Shown piece by piece: positions 18,553-26,117 of a DNA stretch of 36,474 nt (position 1 is the stretch's first letter; each line of letters starts with the position of its first letter). The position numbers and the translations under genes are program-made. This DNA is from an uncultured Bacteroidales bacterium (GTDB lineage: Bacteria; Bacteroidota; Bacteroidia; Bacteroidales; Bacteroidaceae), in NCBI GenBank assembly GCA_902791675.1, contig CADAWW010000030.1:1-36474 (forward strand), in the 5' to 3' direction. The notes under the pieces were generated by a model. That model ran no database searches. It worked only from the letters and a program-made list of their open reading frames with translations, and was not told the DNA's origin.

Positions 18553-20088
18553 ATGAAACGAAATTACTTTGTTTTTTGCTTACTTGCTTTGTTTGGCAGT
18601 TTGAACATGCAGGCTTATGACTTCGAGGTAGGTGGTATCTACTACACTGTTACAGACACAGCTTCTGCTTCTGCCAAGGTAGCCGTAGCTGCCGGAGAAG
18701 AGTTGTATGAGGGCAGTGTTACTATCCCCGCAACCGTTACCAGCAACGACAAGACTTACAGTGTTACCGCCATTGGCGAAAAGGCTTTCTATTTTTGCAA
18801 GGCACTGTCATCTGTTACCATTCCTGAGAGTGTAACAGAGATTGGTGCCAATGCCTTCAGAAACTGTGCTGCTCTTACCACTCTGGCTCTTCCTGCAGGC
18901 GTTACCACTATTGGCTACTCTGCATTCTTTGGCTGCAGTGGCTTTACCTCTTTTACCATTCCCTCGAGCGTAACCGTCATTGAGCCTTATACGTTCTTCG
19001 GCTGCAAGCGTCTTTCTTCCATTAATCTTGGTAACATCACTAAGATTGGCGGTTCTGCATTTGCCGGTTGCGCAGCTTTGACTTCTGTAGCTATCCCTGC
19101 AGGTATCGGTCAGATTGAGAGCTACACATTCCAGAACTGTACTGGTTTGACTTCTGTTACCATTCCTGCCGGTATTACCAACGTCGGTGATGCTGCATTC
19201 CAGGGTTGTACAGGTCTTACCAGTGTAACCATTCCCGAGGGCGTGGAGCAGATTGGCCGTGCTGCTTTCCAGAATTGTGCCGGTTTGACAGCTATTGCCA
19301 TCCCCAGCACCGTTAAGGCAATGGTAAGTTCCAGCTTCGGCGGTTGCGTAAACCTGGCATCTATTGCTATCGCAGACGGTAACCCCATTTACAACTCTAA
19401 TGGCAATTGCATCATCGAAACTTACGAAGAGACAAAGCAGAAAGAAACAATCATCCACCACAAACTTGTTTCCGGTTGCAAGAACTCAGTTATTCCCGAC
19501 GGTGTAACAGAGATTGGTACCGCCGCATTCCAGAATTGCACGGGTCTTACCACTATTGCCATTCCTGCCAGTGTAACCGCTGTCGGCCCTCTGGCTTTCT
19601 ATAACACAGGTCTTACCAGTGTAACCATTCCCGAGACTATAACTCAGATAGATGACTATTGCTTTGCAGATTGTGCAAATCTGACATCTGTTACGCTTCC
19701 TGCGACAACAACTAAGATTAATAGCAATGCATTCTCCGGTTGCCCCGCTTTGAAGGATTTCTATTGCTATGCAGAGAAGGTTCCCGCAACCCTCGTTGGT
19801 GTTTTTGATGGAACTCCTGTAGAAGGTGCAACACTTCATGTTCCTGATGCATCTGTCGGTGCCTATACCTTGGCAGAGCCTTGGAGCTTGTTCGGCACTA
19901 TCGTTGCTGCTAACGGAAATCTGGTTGCTCCCGAGAAGGATGCCGAGACAGCTATTGCTTCTCTCCAGGATGCTGGTAAGATTCTGCAGGTTTACAGCTT
20001 GGGCGGTCAGCAGACATCAAAGCTCCAGCGTGGCCTTAACATTGTTCGTATGAGCGATGGAACAACACGTAAGGTGCTTGTGAAGTAA
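18553..20088 (+). CDS. BspA-like leucine-rich repeat (LRR_5) secreted protein
   Basis: A 511-residue exported protein: signal peptide at 1-21 (ending MQA), a short beta region, then from about residue 55 to 430 over a dozen LRR_5 units of about 23 residues with the consensus LTSVTIPxxVTxIGxxAFxxC. This is the Treponema pallidum/BspA type of LRR found in surface proteins of oral and gut bacteria, where it serves binding to host or bacterial surfaces. One unit near 280-310 carries a longer insert (NPIYNSNGNCIIETYEETKQ region). The C-terminus (LQVYSLGGQQTSKLQRGLNI) is a Bacteroidetes C-terminal tail. The repeated codons make this gene prone to recombination. Its stop is 4 bases before xseA. The ligand is unknown. 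Confidence 0.92.
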   Translation: MKRNYFVFCLLALFGSLNMQAYDFEVGGIYYTVTDTASASAKVAVAAGEELYEGSVTIPATVTSNDKTYSVTAIGEKAFYFCKALSSVTIPESVTEIGANAFRNCAALTTLALPAGVTTIGYSAFFGCSGFTSFTIPSSVTVIEPYTFFGCKRLSSINLGNITKIGGSAFAGCAALTSVAIPAGIGQIESYTFQNCTGLTSVTIPAGITNVGDAAFQGCTGLTSVTIPEGVEQIGRAAFQNCAGLTAIAIPSTVKAMVSSSFGGCVNLASIAIADGNPIYNSNGNCIIETYEETKQKETIIHHKLVSGCKNSVIPDGVTEIGTAAFQNCTGLTTIAIPASVTAVGPLAFYNTGLTSVTIPETITQIDDYCFADCANLTSVTLPATTTKINSNAFSGCPALKDFYCYAEKVPATLVGVFDGTPVEGATLHVPDASVGAYTLAEPWSLFGTIVAANGNLVAPEKDAETAIASLQDAGKILQVYSLGGQQTSKLQRGLNIVRMSDGTTRKVLVK

Positions 20089-20092
20089 GTCC

Positions 20093-21325
20093 TTGACACT
20101 ATTCGAATTAAATCATATTGTACGCTCAGTACTGGAAACCTCCTTGGACGAGGAGTACTGGGTCGAAGGAGAGTTCGCCGATGCCTCTGTAGGCTTCGGC
20201 GGACACTTCTATGGTGAGCTGGTCCAGAAGGATGCCCAGGGCCGTAATATCATAGCGCGAGCCCGCATCACCTGCTGGGCCCGCAACTATAATATCATCA
20301 GTCTGCGCTTCCAGAAAGAGACAGGCGAGACACTCCGTCGCGGTCTGCAGGTGAAACTTCAGGTAAGGGTAACCTTTCACGAACAGTACGGCTACGCCCT
20401 TAATATCCTCGATGTTGACAGTTCCTTCACGTTGGGCGATATGGCCAGGCGCCGTAAGGAAATCCTGGACCAGTTACAGCAGGACGGCATTATCAATGAC
20501 AATAAGGAGCTGTCCATGCCCTTATTGCTCAAGCACATCGCCGTAGTATCCTCCGCTGGTGCTGCCGGTTATGGTGATTTCTGTAACCAGTTAGAGCATA
20601 ACGACTATGGCCTCTTCTTCCACCATCATCTTTTTCCTGCTGTCATGCAGGGCACCAATGTCGAAGAGAGCGTAATGACCGCTCTGGCTGCCATAGCCGA
20701 CGAAGCAGACTGCTGGGACTGCGTTGTCATTATCCGGGGCGGAGGAGCAACGGGCGACCTTTCCGACTTCGATTCCTATCCCCTTGCCGCCGCTGTAGCC
20801 CAGATGCCTATACCCGTTATTGTCGGTATAGGGCACGAGCGTGATGAGACCGTCCTCGATTTTGTTGCCCACACCCGTGTAAAGACTCCTACAGCCGCAG
20901 CTGCCTTCCTTATAGATAACGGAGCCCAGCAACTGGCCCGGATCGATGATATCCAGAATCGCATCATGCAGGATGTCTCTCTTCTGTGCGAGCGTCAGCA
21001 GCGACTGATAGAGCAGCTTACCATGCGTCTCACCTCGGCCCCTCGCCAGCGCCTGCTCACCGAAGCGCATCACACCCAGATGCTCCAGAACCGCTACATG
21101 CAGTCAGCCAGGTTCCTGCTTCAGAACGAGAAGCTCAGGTTAGAGAATCTCCAGGCCCGCCACCTCGCCCTCGATCCAGCCCTTCAGCTCAAGCGAGGCT
21201 ACTCCCTCACCTATACGGCCGACGGCAAGCTCCTCCGTTCCGCTAAGGATTTGCAACCAGGCGACCAACTCCTCACCCGCCTGGCCGACGGTAACGTTAC
21301 GTCAAAGGTCGAGATGGCATCATAG
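20093..21325 (+). CDS. xseA: Exodeoxyribonuclease VII large subunit
   Basis: A 410-residue XseA. The N-terminal OB-fold (about 1-100: YWVEGEFADAS, GHFYGELV, ARITCWARN) binds single-stranded DNA. The catalytic domain has AVVSSAGAAGYGDF and RGGGATGDLSDFD, followed by GIGHERDETVLDFVAHTRVKTPTAAA, then a helical C-terminal region. With XseB it degrades ssDNA to oligonucleotides in DNA repair. The only in-frame start near the conserved N-terminus is TTG at 20093, because a stop (TGA) lies at 20081-20083; it is 4 bases after the LRR stop. So a housekeeping nuclease appears to depend on readthrough from the LRR-protein promoter. The partner gene xseB is not adjacent but 1.4 kb downstream, beyond a minus-strand gene. 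Confidence 0.92.
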   Translation: MTLFELNHIVRSVLETSLDEEYWVEGEFADASVGFGGHFYGELVQKDAQGRNIIARARITCWARNYNIISLRFQKETGETLRRGLQVKLQVRVTFHEQYGYALNILDVDSSFTLGDMARRRKEILDQLQQDGIINDNKELSMPLLLKHIAVVSSAGAAGYGDFCNQLEHNDYGLFFHHHLFPAVMQGTNVEESVMTALAAIADEADCWDCVVIIRGGGATGDLSDFDSYPLAAAVAQMPIPVIVGIGHERDETVLDFVAHTRVKTPTAAAAFLIDNGAQQLARIDDIQNRIMQDVSLLCERQQRLIEQLTMRLTSAPRQRLLTEAHHTQMLQNRYMQSARFLLQNEKLRLENLQARHLALDPALQLKRGYSLTYTADGKLLRSAKDLQPGDQLLTRLADGNVTSKVEMAS

Positions 21326-21490
21326 CGCCTTAGAATTTTGGCCGACACCCAAACGACCCGAATACGTTCCTTCTTTCATCTTTCCTGCTTTCCATCCTAT
21401 CGATCCTGACAAATGGATTGCCGAGAGCAAAATCTCACGGCTTACAGTTTCGTATTCCATTTTTTTACTTGGTATACTGTATGCCGATTT

Positions 21491-21531
21491 TAATACTGTA
21501 ATACTGTAAGAATTGTAAGGATGTAAGGAAA
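21491..21531 (+). repeat. Degenerate tandem octamers (TAAnnnTG)
   Basis: Five successive units begin with TAA: two identical TAATACTG, then a 9-base unit and two TAAGGA-type octamers. A related TATACTGTA lies just upstream at 21473-21481. Confidence 0.6.
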
Positions 21532-21585
21532 AGTTTTGACAAACCGAAAGCTGTCAAACGGAGAGGAAACGGCACGAGTGTCGAA

Positions 21586-21635
21586 GAATTTTTACTGCCA
21601 CACGTGGCGGCAAAAAATTCTGCGTGTGGCAGTAA
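21586..21635. repeat. Nested inverted repeat with two alternative hairpins
   Basis: Stem B pairs 21592-21604 with 21623-21635 (13 bp perfect, TTACTGCCACACG). Stem A pairs 21586-21593 with 21613-21620 (8 bp, GAATTTTT) plus 21596-21599 with 21609-21612. The stems share bases, so only one can form at a time. Confidence 0.75.
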
Positions 21636-21767
21636 GTTTTCTCTAACTTGGCAGATAAAACAGGAAGACAGAAGGGAATGGAAAATGTTTTACATCACGC
21701 AAGTCCTGTGGAAGTTATTGGCATTCTTACTCAATTAAAGACACAGGGATGTTTTCTTATGAAAAAC

Positions 21768-21796
21768 AAGGGGATGTGCCATTGGCACATCCCCTT
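21768..21796. terminator. Bidirectional terminator
   Basis: A perfect 13-bp stem (21768-21780 with 21784-21796, AAGGGGATGTGCC) with a 3-base loop, flanked by T-rich sequence on the right and A-runs on the left. On the minus strand it ends DUF4923 transcription, on the plus strand xseA. Confidence 0.85.
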
Positions 21797-21845
21797 TGTT
21801 TATGTTTATAGGATAATGTATTATTTCTTCTTTCCCTTAGTCAGT

Positions 21846-21859
21846 ACCGCTAACCGCTC
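21846..21859 (-). repeat. Two-unit heptad trace
   Basis: ACCGCTA then ACCGCTC. On the minus strand this gives AGCGGTTAGCG, an 11-mer that also occurs in the array at 16383-16431. It directly follows the DUF4923 stop codon. Confidence 0.6.
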
Positions 21860-22483
21860 TTATTTTGTAAGTTCAAAGCCTACACGAGCACCGTCGGCAC
21901 TCTTGGCGAGTTTGCTGACAGCCTGGACGGCTGTGGTGTTACTAACCTTTCCTTCTTTCTGAAGGATGTTGGTCATCTGCTTAGAGTCGAACATCAGCCC
22001 CATCCCCTTTTCTGTCTTTGTAATGTTGCCCTTAATGGTCTCGGTTGCGGTCTTAAGGGCGATTTCTCCGTTTTGCGGGTTATAAGCATAGGTCCCGCTG
22101 AATGGAATTCCGTTCACCTTTGCCGAGAATTTGTTGTCGTTAAGGAACGAGAAAGAGGTGTTGTTACGATTGATACCAATGTTGTTGTAGTTGTTTGCCA
22201 GCGACGAAGCAATGTTGGTGACTGTTGCAGTACCTCCGGCCTTTGTTAGAGCCTGATTGGTAGTAAAGGCTGCACTTGGAGCATTGTAGTTCCAACTACC
22301 GAGAATGCCCGACTGGTCGTATGTCATTCCACCCAGCAACACTTGGCCTAATACATTGCCAAGCACATTACCCCACACGTTGCCATTTGAACTGGTAGTA
22401 GGAGTGGTTCCGAATCCCGTTGTAAAGCAACTTGACAACATCAGTGTCATGGCTGCAAGAAGTGATAAATAAATTTTCTTCAT
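21860..22483 (-). CDS. DUF4923 family lipoprotein
   Basis: A 207-residue protein starting at the ATG at 22483; an upstream in-frame ATG at 22552 would add an unlikely Phe-rich stretch before a complete signal peptide. Residues 1-19 are a lipoprotein signal with lipobox LSSC (Cys near 19). The mature part has a Gly/Asn-rich segment (NVWGNVLGNVLGQVL), then ILGSWNY, NNTSFSFLNDNKFSAKVNG and MGLMFDSKQ, which match the Bacteroidales DUF4923 family as I remember it. The function of this family is unknown; the shape suggests a small lipocalin-like beta barrel, which is inference. It is a single minus-strand gene between xseA and xseB, with its own terminator. Confidence 0.85.
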   Translation of the reverse strand: MKKIYLSLLAAMTLMLSSCFTTGFGTTPTTSSNGNVWGNVLGNVLGQVLLGGMTYDQSGILGSWNYNAPSAAFTTNQALTKAGGTATVTNIASSLANNYNNIGINRNNTSFSFLNDNKFSAKVNGIPFSGTYAYNPQNGEIALKTATETIKGNITKTEKGMGLMFDSKQMTNILQKEGKVSNTTAVQAVSKLAKSADGARVGFELTK

Positions 22484-22739
22484 AATGCTATAGAAATTAA
22501 AAAGTGAATAAGTTTTCGGTGCAAAATAAAAGAAAAAAAATGAAAACTCCAAGGATTTTTTTGTTAACCTAATAGTTTTATTGCCCTTATTATATTTATG
22601 AAAGTGCTTTTCAGAAGAAAGTTTGTTTTTGTTTTTTTTGTATGTTCGGTATTTTTTTTGTTGTTTTGCAGCCTATATATGTAAAAAAGGATAAGCAATA
22701 CATATAAAACTTATCGGATAAAACCAGAAATATTATAAT

Positions 22740-22931
22740 ATGAAAGAGATGGAACTGACATATGAGGCTGCTATGGAGCAGTTGGAAAAGCTGGCCAAGG
22801 AAATGGAGAACGGTGATATTGCTATCGACCAGCTGGCTACAAAGCTGAAAGAGGCTCAGCAGTTGCTGCAGTTCTGTAAGGATAAGCTTACGAAGGCTGA
22901 CGAGGAGGTCAGGAAACTGTTGGCAGAGTAG
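22740..22931 (+). CDS. xseB: Exodeoxyribonuclease VII small subunit
   Basis: 63 residues, the usual XseB length. The sequence is two amphipathic helices with the family pattern TYEAAMEQLEKLAKEMENGD then LATKLKEAQQLLQFCKDKL. XseB binds the C-terminal helices of XseA in multiple copies. A second in-frame ATG occurs three codons in (22749), so the start could be either. It is separated from xseA by the opposite-strand DUF4923 gene and needs its own promoter; the A/T-rich stretch 22560-22739 has no clean TTTG/TAnnTTTG pair that I can defend. Confidence 0.9.
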   Translation: MKEMELTYEAAMEQLEKLAKEMENGDIAIDQLATKLKEAQQLLQFCKDKLTKADEEVRKLLAE

Positions 22932-23004
22932 GGCGTGTGGAACGAATTTTTACCGGATGATAATTTTGTGCAACAAAAAGTACATCCGTTAGGAAGTTTT
23001 TCTG

Positions 23005-23012
23005 TAATTTTG
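23005..23012 (+). promoter_or_regulatory. Candidate -7 element of ilvE
   Basis: TAATTTTG fits TAnnTTTG, 31 bases before the ATG. An identical TAATTTTG is at 22961-22968. Neither has a clear TTTG at the expected distance, so which one is used is open. Confidence 0.4.
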
Positions 23013-23043
23013 CAAATTGGAAACTTTTTTAAGGTAAGTAAAG

Positions 23044-24066
23044 ATGAAAGAAATTGACTGGAGTAACCTGTCGTTTGGTTACATGAAGACAGATTATAAT
23101 GTGCGTTGCTATTATCGCAATGGTACATGGGGCGAGATAGAAACCTGCAGCGAGGAGACCATTCCCCTGCACATGGCAGCTACCTGTTTGCACTATGGCC
23201 AGGAGGCTTTCGAGGGCCTGAAAGCATACCGTTGTCCCGACGGTAAGGTGCGCGTGTTCCGTGCCGATGAGAATGCAGCCCGCCTGCAGAGTACTTGCCG
23301 CGGCATCCTGATGCCTGAACTCCCCACGGAGAAGTTTATAGAGATGGTAGAAAAGGTGGTACGCCTGAACGAGCGTTTCATCCCTCCATACGAGAGCGGC
23401 GCTACCTTATATATTCGTCCGCTGCTGATAGGAACCAGCGCTCAGGTAGGTGTGCATCCTGCCCAGGAGTATCTGTTCCTTATCTTTGTTACACCCGTCG
23501 GTCCTTACTTCAAGGGCGGTTTCGCTACTAACCCTTACGTGATTATCCGTGAATACGACCGTAGCGCTCCACTTGGTACGGGTATCTATAAGGTGGGCGG
23601 TAATTATGCTGCGAGCCTGAAGGCCAACAAGATGGCACACGATTTGGGCTACAGTTGCGAGTTCTACCTGGATGCCAAGGAGAAGAAGTATATTGACGAG
23701 TGTGGTGCTGCCAACTTCTTCGGTATCAAGGACAACACCTATGTTACGCCCAAGAGTACCAGTATTCTGCCCAGCATCACCAACAAGAGTCTGATGCAGC
23801 TGGCCATGGATTTGGGGCTGAAGGTGGAACGCCGCCAGATTCCCGAAGAGGAACTGGCTACCTTCGAGGAGGCCGGTGCCTGCGGAACGGCTGCTGTTAT
23901 CAGTCCTATCGAGCGTATCGATGACCTGGAGAACAAGAAGAGCTACATTATCAGTAAGAATGGTGAGCCGGGGCCTATAAGTACCAAGCTTTACAACAAG
24001 CTGCGTAACATCCAGTATGGCATAGAGCCGGATGTTCACGGTTGGACGAGAGTCGTGATTGAATAA
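23044..24066 (+). CDS. ilvE: Branched-chain amino acid aminotransferase
   Basis: A 340-residue fold-type IV PLP aminotransferase in the eukaryote-like BCAT length class. Landmarks are LHYGQEAFEGLKAYR, LYIRPLLIG, the KVGGNYAASL segment with the PLP-binding lysine K183, and DECGAANFFGI with the phosphate-binding region, followed by GACGTAAVISPIE. It makes leucine, isoleucine and valine from their 2-oxo acids with glutamate in the cytoplasm. It is a single gene between xseB and a bidirectional terminator. Confidence 0.94.
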   Translation: MKEIDWSNLSFGYMKTDYNVRCYYRNGTWGEIETCSEETIPLHMAATCLHYGQEAFEGLKAYRCPDGKVRVFRADENAARLQSTCRGILMPELPTEKFIEMVEKVVRLNERFIPPYESGATLYIRPLLIGTSAQVGVHPAQEYLFLIFVTPVGPYFKGGFATNPYVIIREYDRSAPLGTGIYKVGGNYAASLKANKMAHDLGYSCEFYLDAKEKKYIDECGAANFFGIKDNTYVTPKSTSILPSITNKSLMQLAMDLGLKVERRQIPEEELATFEEAGACGTAAVISPIERIDDLENKKSYIISKNGEPGPISTKLYNKLRNIQYGIEPDVHGWTRVVIE

Positions 24067-24078
24067 TATAAGAAAAAG

Positions 24079-24109
24079 AAAAGAGTAAGGTCGGATGCCT
24101 TACTCTTTT
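24079..24109. terminator. Bidirectional terminator between ilvE and the GH16 gene
   Basis: A 12-bp perfect stem (24079-24090 with 24098-24109, AAAAGAGTAAGG) and a 7-base loop, with A-run and T-run flanks. The right arm contains the TAA stop and last codons of the GH16 gene, so the stop codon is part of the terminator stem. Confidence 0.85.
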
Positions 24110-24945
24110 TTCTTCTGCCATACTCTTACGTAATCTACTTCCATGGTGACGGGCAGTGCCGTCTCATCGACTCCCTTGTAACCGCCCCAGTCACCTCCCC
24201 ATGCTATGTTGAGGATAGGGTAGAAGGCTTTGTTGAAGGGCCAGGTGTCGTTGTTGTTCTGCTTGTCGTTCTCGAAGTAGAGTTGCTCTTTTCCGTCGAC
24301 ATAGGTTCGGATATAGTCTGCTGTCCATTCCAAGGCATATACGTGGAATCCCTCTTCGGCTCCTTCGCAGAACATCTCGTGTGTCTTCTGCGTCTTGTTG
24401 GGGTGGTTGTATGCCTGGCAATGGATGCTGCTGGAAACTCTGTTGGCATCTGCGCCGACTTCCTCCATGATATCTATCTCGCCACAAGAGGGCCATCTTC
24501 CCCTGTCTACAGGCATCATCCACCAGGCAGGCCACGTGCCCTTTCCCTTGGGCAGCTTTATGCTGGCTTCGATGTATCCGTACTTGAAGCCTGTATTCCT
24601 GTTGCCATATATGCGGCCGCTGTATATCTTGTCGTCCTCCCTGAAGCAATGAATCTTAAGGGTTCCGTTGCTGCATTCTGCTACCTTGTTGCCTTTAGGT
24701 GACCGGCCTGCCACGTAGGTCTGCAACTCGTGATTCACCCAACCGGCCCTAGCCTCCTGAAAGGTCCATCTGGCTTCGTCGACAGAGGACGTGTTGAACT
24801 CGTCGGACCATACCAACCTGTACCCTTTTAGCGGGCTTTTTATCTTTCGGGGATGGCTGGTATCTACTTGGGCATGAACGCTCGGGAACTGCACGCTGAG
24901 AAGGAACGAGCAGAGGATAAAGGGTAAAAGGACTGAATGTTTCAT
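24100..24945 (-). CDS. Secreted GH16 glycoside hydrolase (laminarinase-like)
   Basis: 281 residues: signal peptide 1-25 (ending VHA), then a GH16 beta-sandwich. The catalytic motif GEIDIMEEVG is complete, with nucleophile E156, D158 and acid/base E161. Other marks are WSDEFN, ELQTYV, FKYGYIEASIKLPKG, WPAWWMMP and the final EVDYVRVWQ strand. The motif with the extra methionine (E-x-D-x-x-E) and overall layout are those of beta-1,3- or 1,3-1,4-glucanases. It hydrolyses beta-glucan outside the cytoplasm. The gene starts 5 bases after the mrp stop, so it is the last gene of a housekeeping unit rather than part of a SusC/SusD polysaccharide locus, none of which is visible here. Exact substrate uncertain. 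Confidence 0.9.
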   Translation of the reverse strand: MKHSVLLPFILCSFLLSVQFPSVHAQVDTSHPRKIKSPLKGYRLVWSDEFNTSSVDEARWTFQEARAGWVNHELQTYVAGRSPKGNKVAECSNGTLKIHCFREDDKIYSGRIYGNRNTGFKYGYIEASIKLPKGKGTWPAWWMMPVDRGRWPSCGEIDIMEEVGADANRVSSSIHCQAYNHPNKTQKTHEMFCEGAEEGFHVYALEWTADYIRTYVDGKEQLYFENDKQNNNDTWPFNKAFYPILNIAWGGDWGGYKGVDETALPVTMEVDYVRVWQKKKE

Positions 24946-24950
24946 ATAGG

Positions 24951-26051
24951 TTATTTTTTAATACCGACAATTGTGGTGGGAGGTTGCTCCTGGTTGCGCT
25001 TGTCTGTCTGCGTAACCACTCTGGCAGCCAGCTGCAGGAAGGCCTGGCCGGTAATGGTTGAGGGGTCGAGAGCCGCGGGCGTACCGTTATCTCCGGCCTC
25101 GCAGATATCCTGCACGATGGGTATCTGTCCCAATAGGGGGAGGCTTATCTTTTCGGCCAGCTCCTTTACACCTTCTTTACCGAAGAGGAAATACTTCTCC
25201 TCGGGATGCTGGGCAGGTGTGAACCAAGCCATGTTCTCTACCAGACCCAGGACGGGCACGTTGACCTTCTCGTTCTGGTACATGTTGATACCCTTGCGTA
25301 CATCGGCCAGCGCAACCTGCTGCGGTGTGCTGACTATGACAGCCCCTGTGATGGGGAGCGTCTGAACAAGGGTCAGGTGTATATCGCTGGTTCCGGGAGG
25401 GGTATCAAGGATGAAGTAATCGAGGTCGCCCCAACTGGCATCGCCTATGAGTTGCTTCAGTGCATTGCAGGCCATGCCGCCTCGCCAAAGGGTTGGCTGG
25501 TCGGGATCGACGAAGAAACCGATGCTGAGCACCTTGACTCCGTATTTCTCGATGGGGACGATAAGGTCTCTGCCTTCGATGTTCTGACTATAAGGACGGG
25601 CCTCCTCTAGCTGGAACATCTTGGGAGCACTGGGCCCGGATATGTCACAGTCCAAGAGGCCTACGCTATAGCCCAAACGAGCCAAAGCGACTGCCAAATT
25701 GACGGCTACGGTACTCTTGCCGACACCACCCTTGCCGCTGCTGACAGCTATGATGTTCTTAACGCCAGGCAGGAGATCGGGCAGTTCGGGACGGGGAGCC
25801 TGCAGGTTCTTGGTCTTTATCTCTACCTCGGCATCTTTGCAGGCATAAGCATGTATAGCAGCCTCGCAAGCCTTGACAACCGACTTCATGAAGGGGTCTG
25901 TGGGCTTGTCGAAGATAAGGCTGAAGCTGACGTGGAGGCCAGCAATACGCATATCGTCCTCTACCATATTCATCTCTACCACATTCTTACCCGTTCCAGG
26001 GTAGCGGACAGTGGCAAGTGCATCTAATATAAGTTTGGGATATAATTCCAT
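24951..26051 (-). CDS. mrp: Mrp/NBP35-family ATP-binding iron-sulfur carrier
   Basis: 366 residues. The N-terminal 90 residues are a MIP18/DUF59 domain; the rest is a deviant-Walker P-loop ATPase with SSGKGGVGKST at about 103-113, LLDCDISGPS and DTPPGTSDIH. The family assembles or transfers Fe-S clusters to apo-proteins (ApbC in Salmonella). The C-terminal place where many relatives carry CxxC reads ENMAWFTPAQHPEEKYFLFG, with no cysteine pair; I recall similar sequence in other Bacteroidetes Mrp proteins. The start ATG comes straight after a heptad repeat array that fills the gap from trmB. Confidence 0.9.
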   Translation of the reverse strand: MELYPKLILDALATVRYPGTGKNVVEMNMVEDDMRIAGLHVSFSLIFDKPTDPFMKSVVKACEAAIHAYACKDAEVEIKTKNLQAPRPELPDLLPGVKNIIAVSSGKGGVGKSTVAVNLAVALARLGYSVGLLDCDISGPSAPKMFQLEEARPYSQNIEGRDLIVPIEKYGVKVLSIGFFVDPDQPTLWRGGMACNALKQLIGDASWGDLDYFILDTPPGTSDIHLTLVQTLPITGAVIVSTPQQVALADVRKGINMYQNEKVNVPVLGLVENMAWFTPAQHPEEKYFLFGKEGVKELAEKISLPLLGQIPIVQDICEAGDNGTPAALDPSTITGQAFLQLAARVVTQTDKRNQEQPPTTIVGIKK

Positions 26052-26056
26052 TTTTT

Positions 26057-26117
26057 CAGTTTACCGTTTACTGTTTACCGTTTACGTTAGTTAACCCTTA
26101 ACCTTTAACCTCTAACC
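26057..26117 (-). repeat. Double heptad array between trmB and mrp
   Basis: On the plus strand: four CNGTTTA units (26057-26084), a 5-base spacer CGTTA, and four NNTAACC units (26090-26117). On the coding strand these read GGTTANN x4, then TAAACNG x4, ending five bases before the mrp ATG codon. The trmB stop TAA and its last codons are inside the first units. Confidence 0.9.

Larger units (their letters stand above)
21326..21859. other. 534-base gene-free region rich in repeats
   Basis: This lies between convergent xseA and the DUF4923 gene. It holds degenerate tandem octamers (21491-21531), a small 7-bp hairpin (21535-21541 with 21552-21558), a nested inverted repeat (21586-21635), a terminator (21768-21796) and two heptads (21846-21859). 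I see no credible protein; the open frame from 21648 runs through the terminator and then antisense to the lipoprotein gene. Confidence 0.7.

Noticed and set aside
21648-21962. 104-codon open frame downstream of xseA
   Set aside because: It uses a TTG start, passes through the terminator hairpin and then runs antisense to the DUF4923 gene.
24100-24945. Polysaccharide utilisation locus around GH16
   Set aside because: No SusC, SusD, hybrid sensor or other glycosidase gene is nearby; the neighbours are mrp and trmB.
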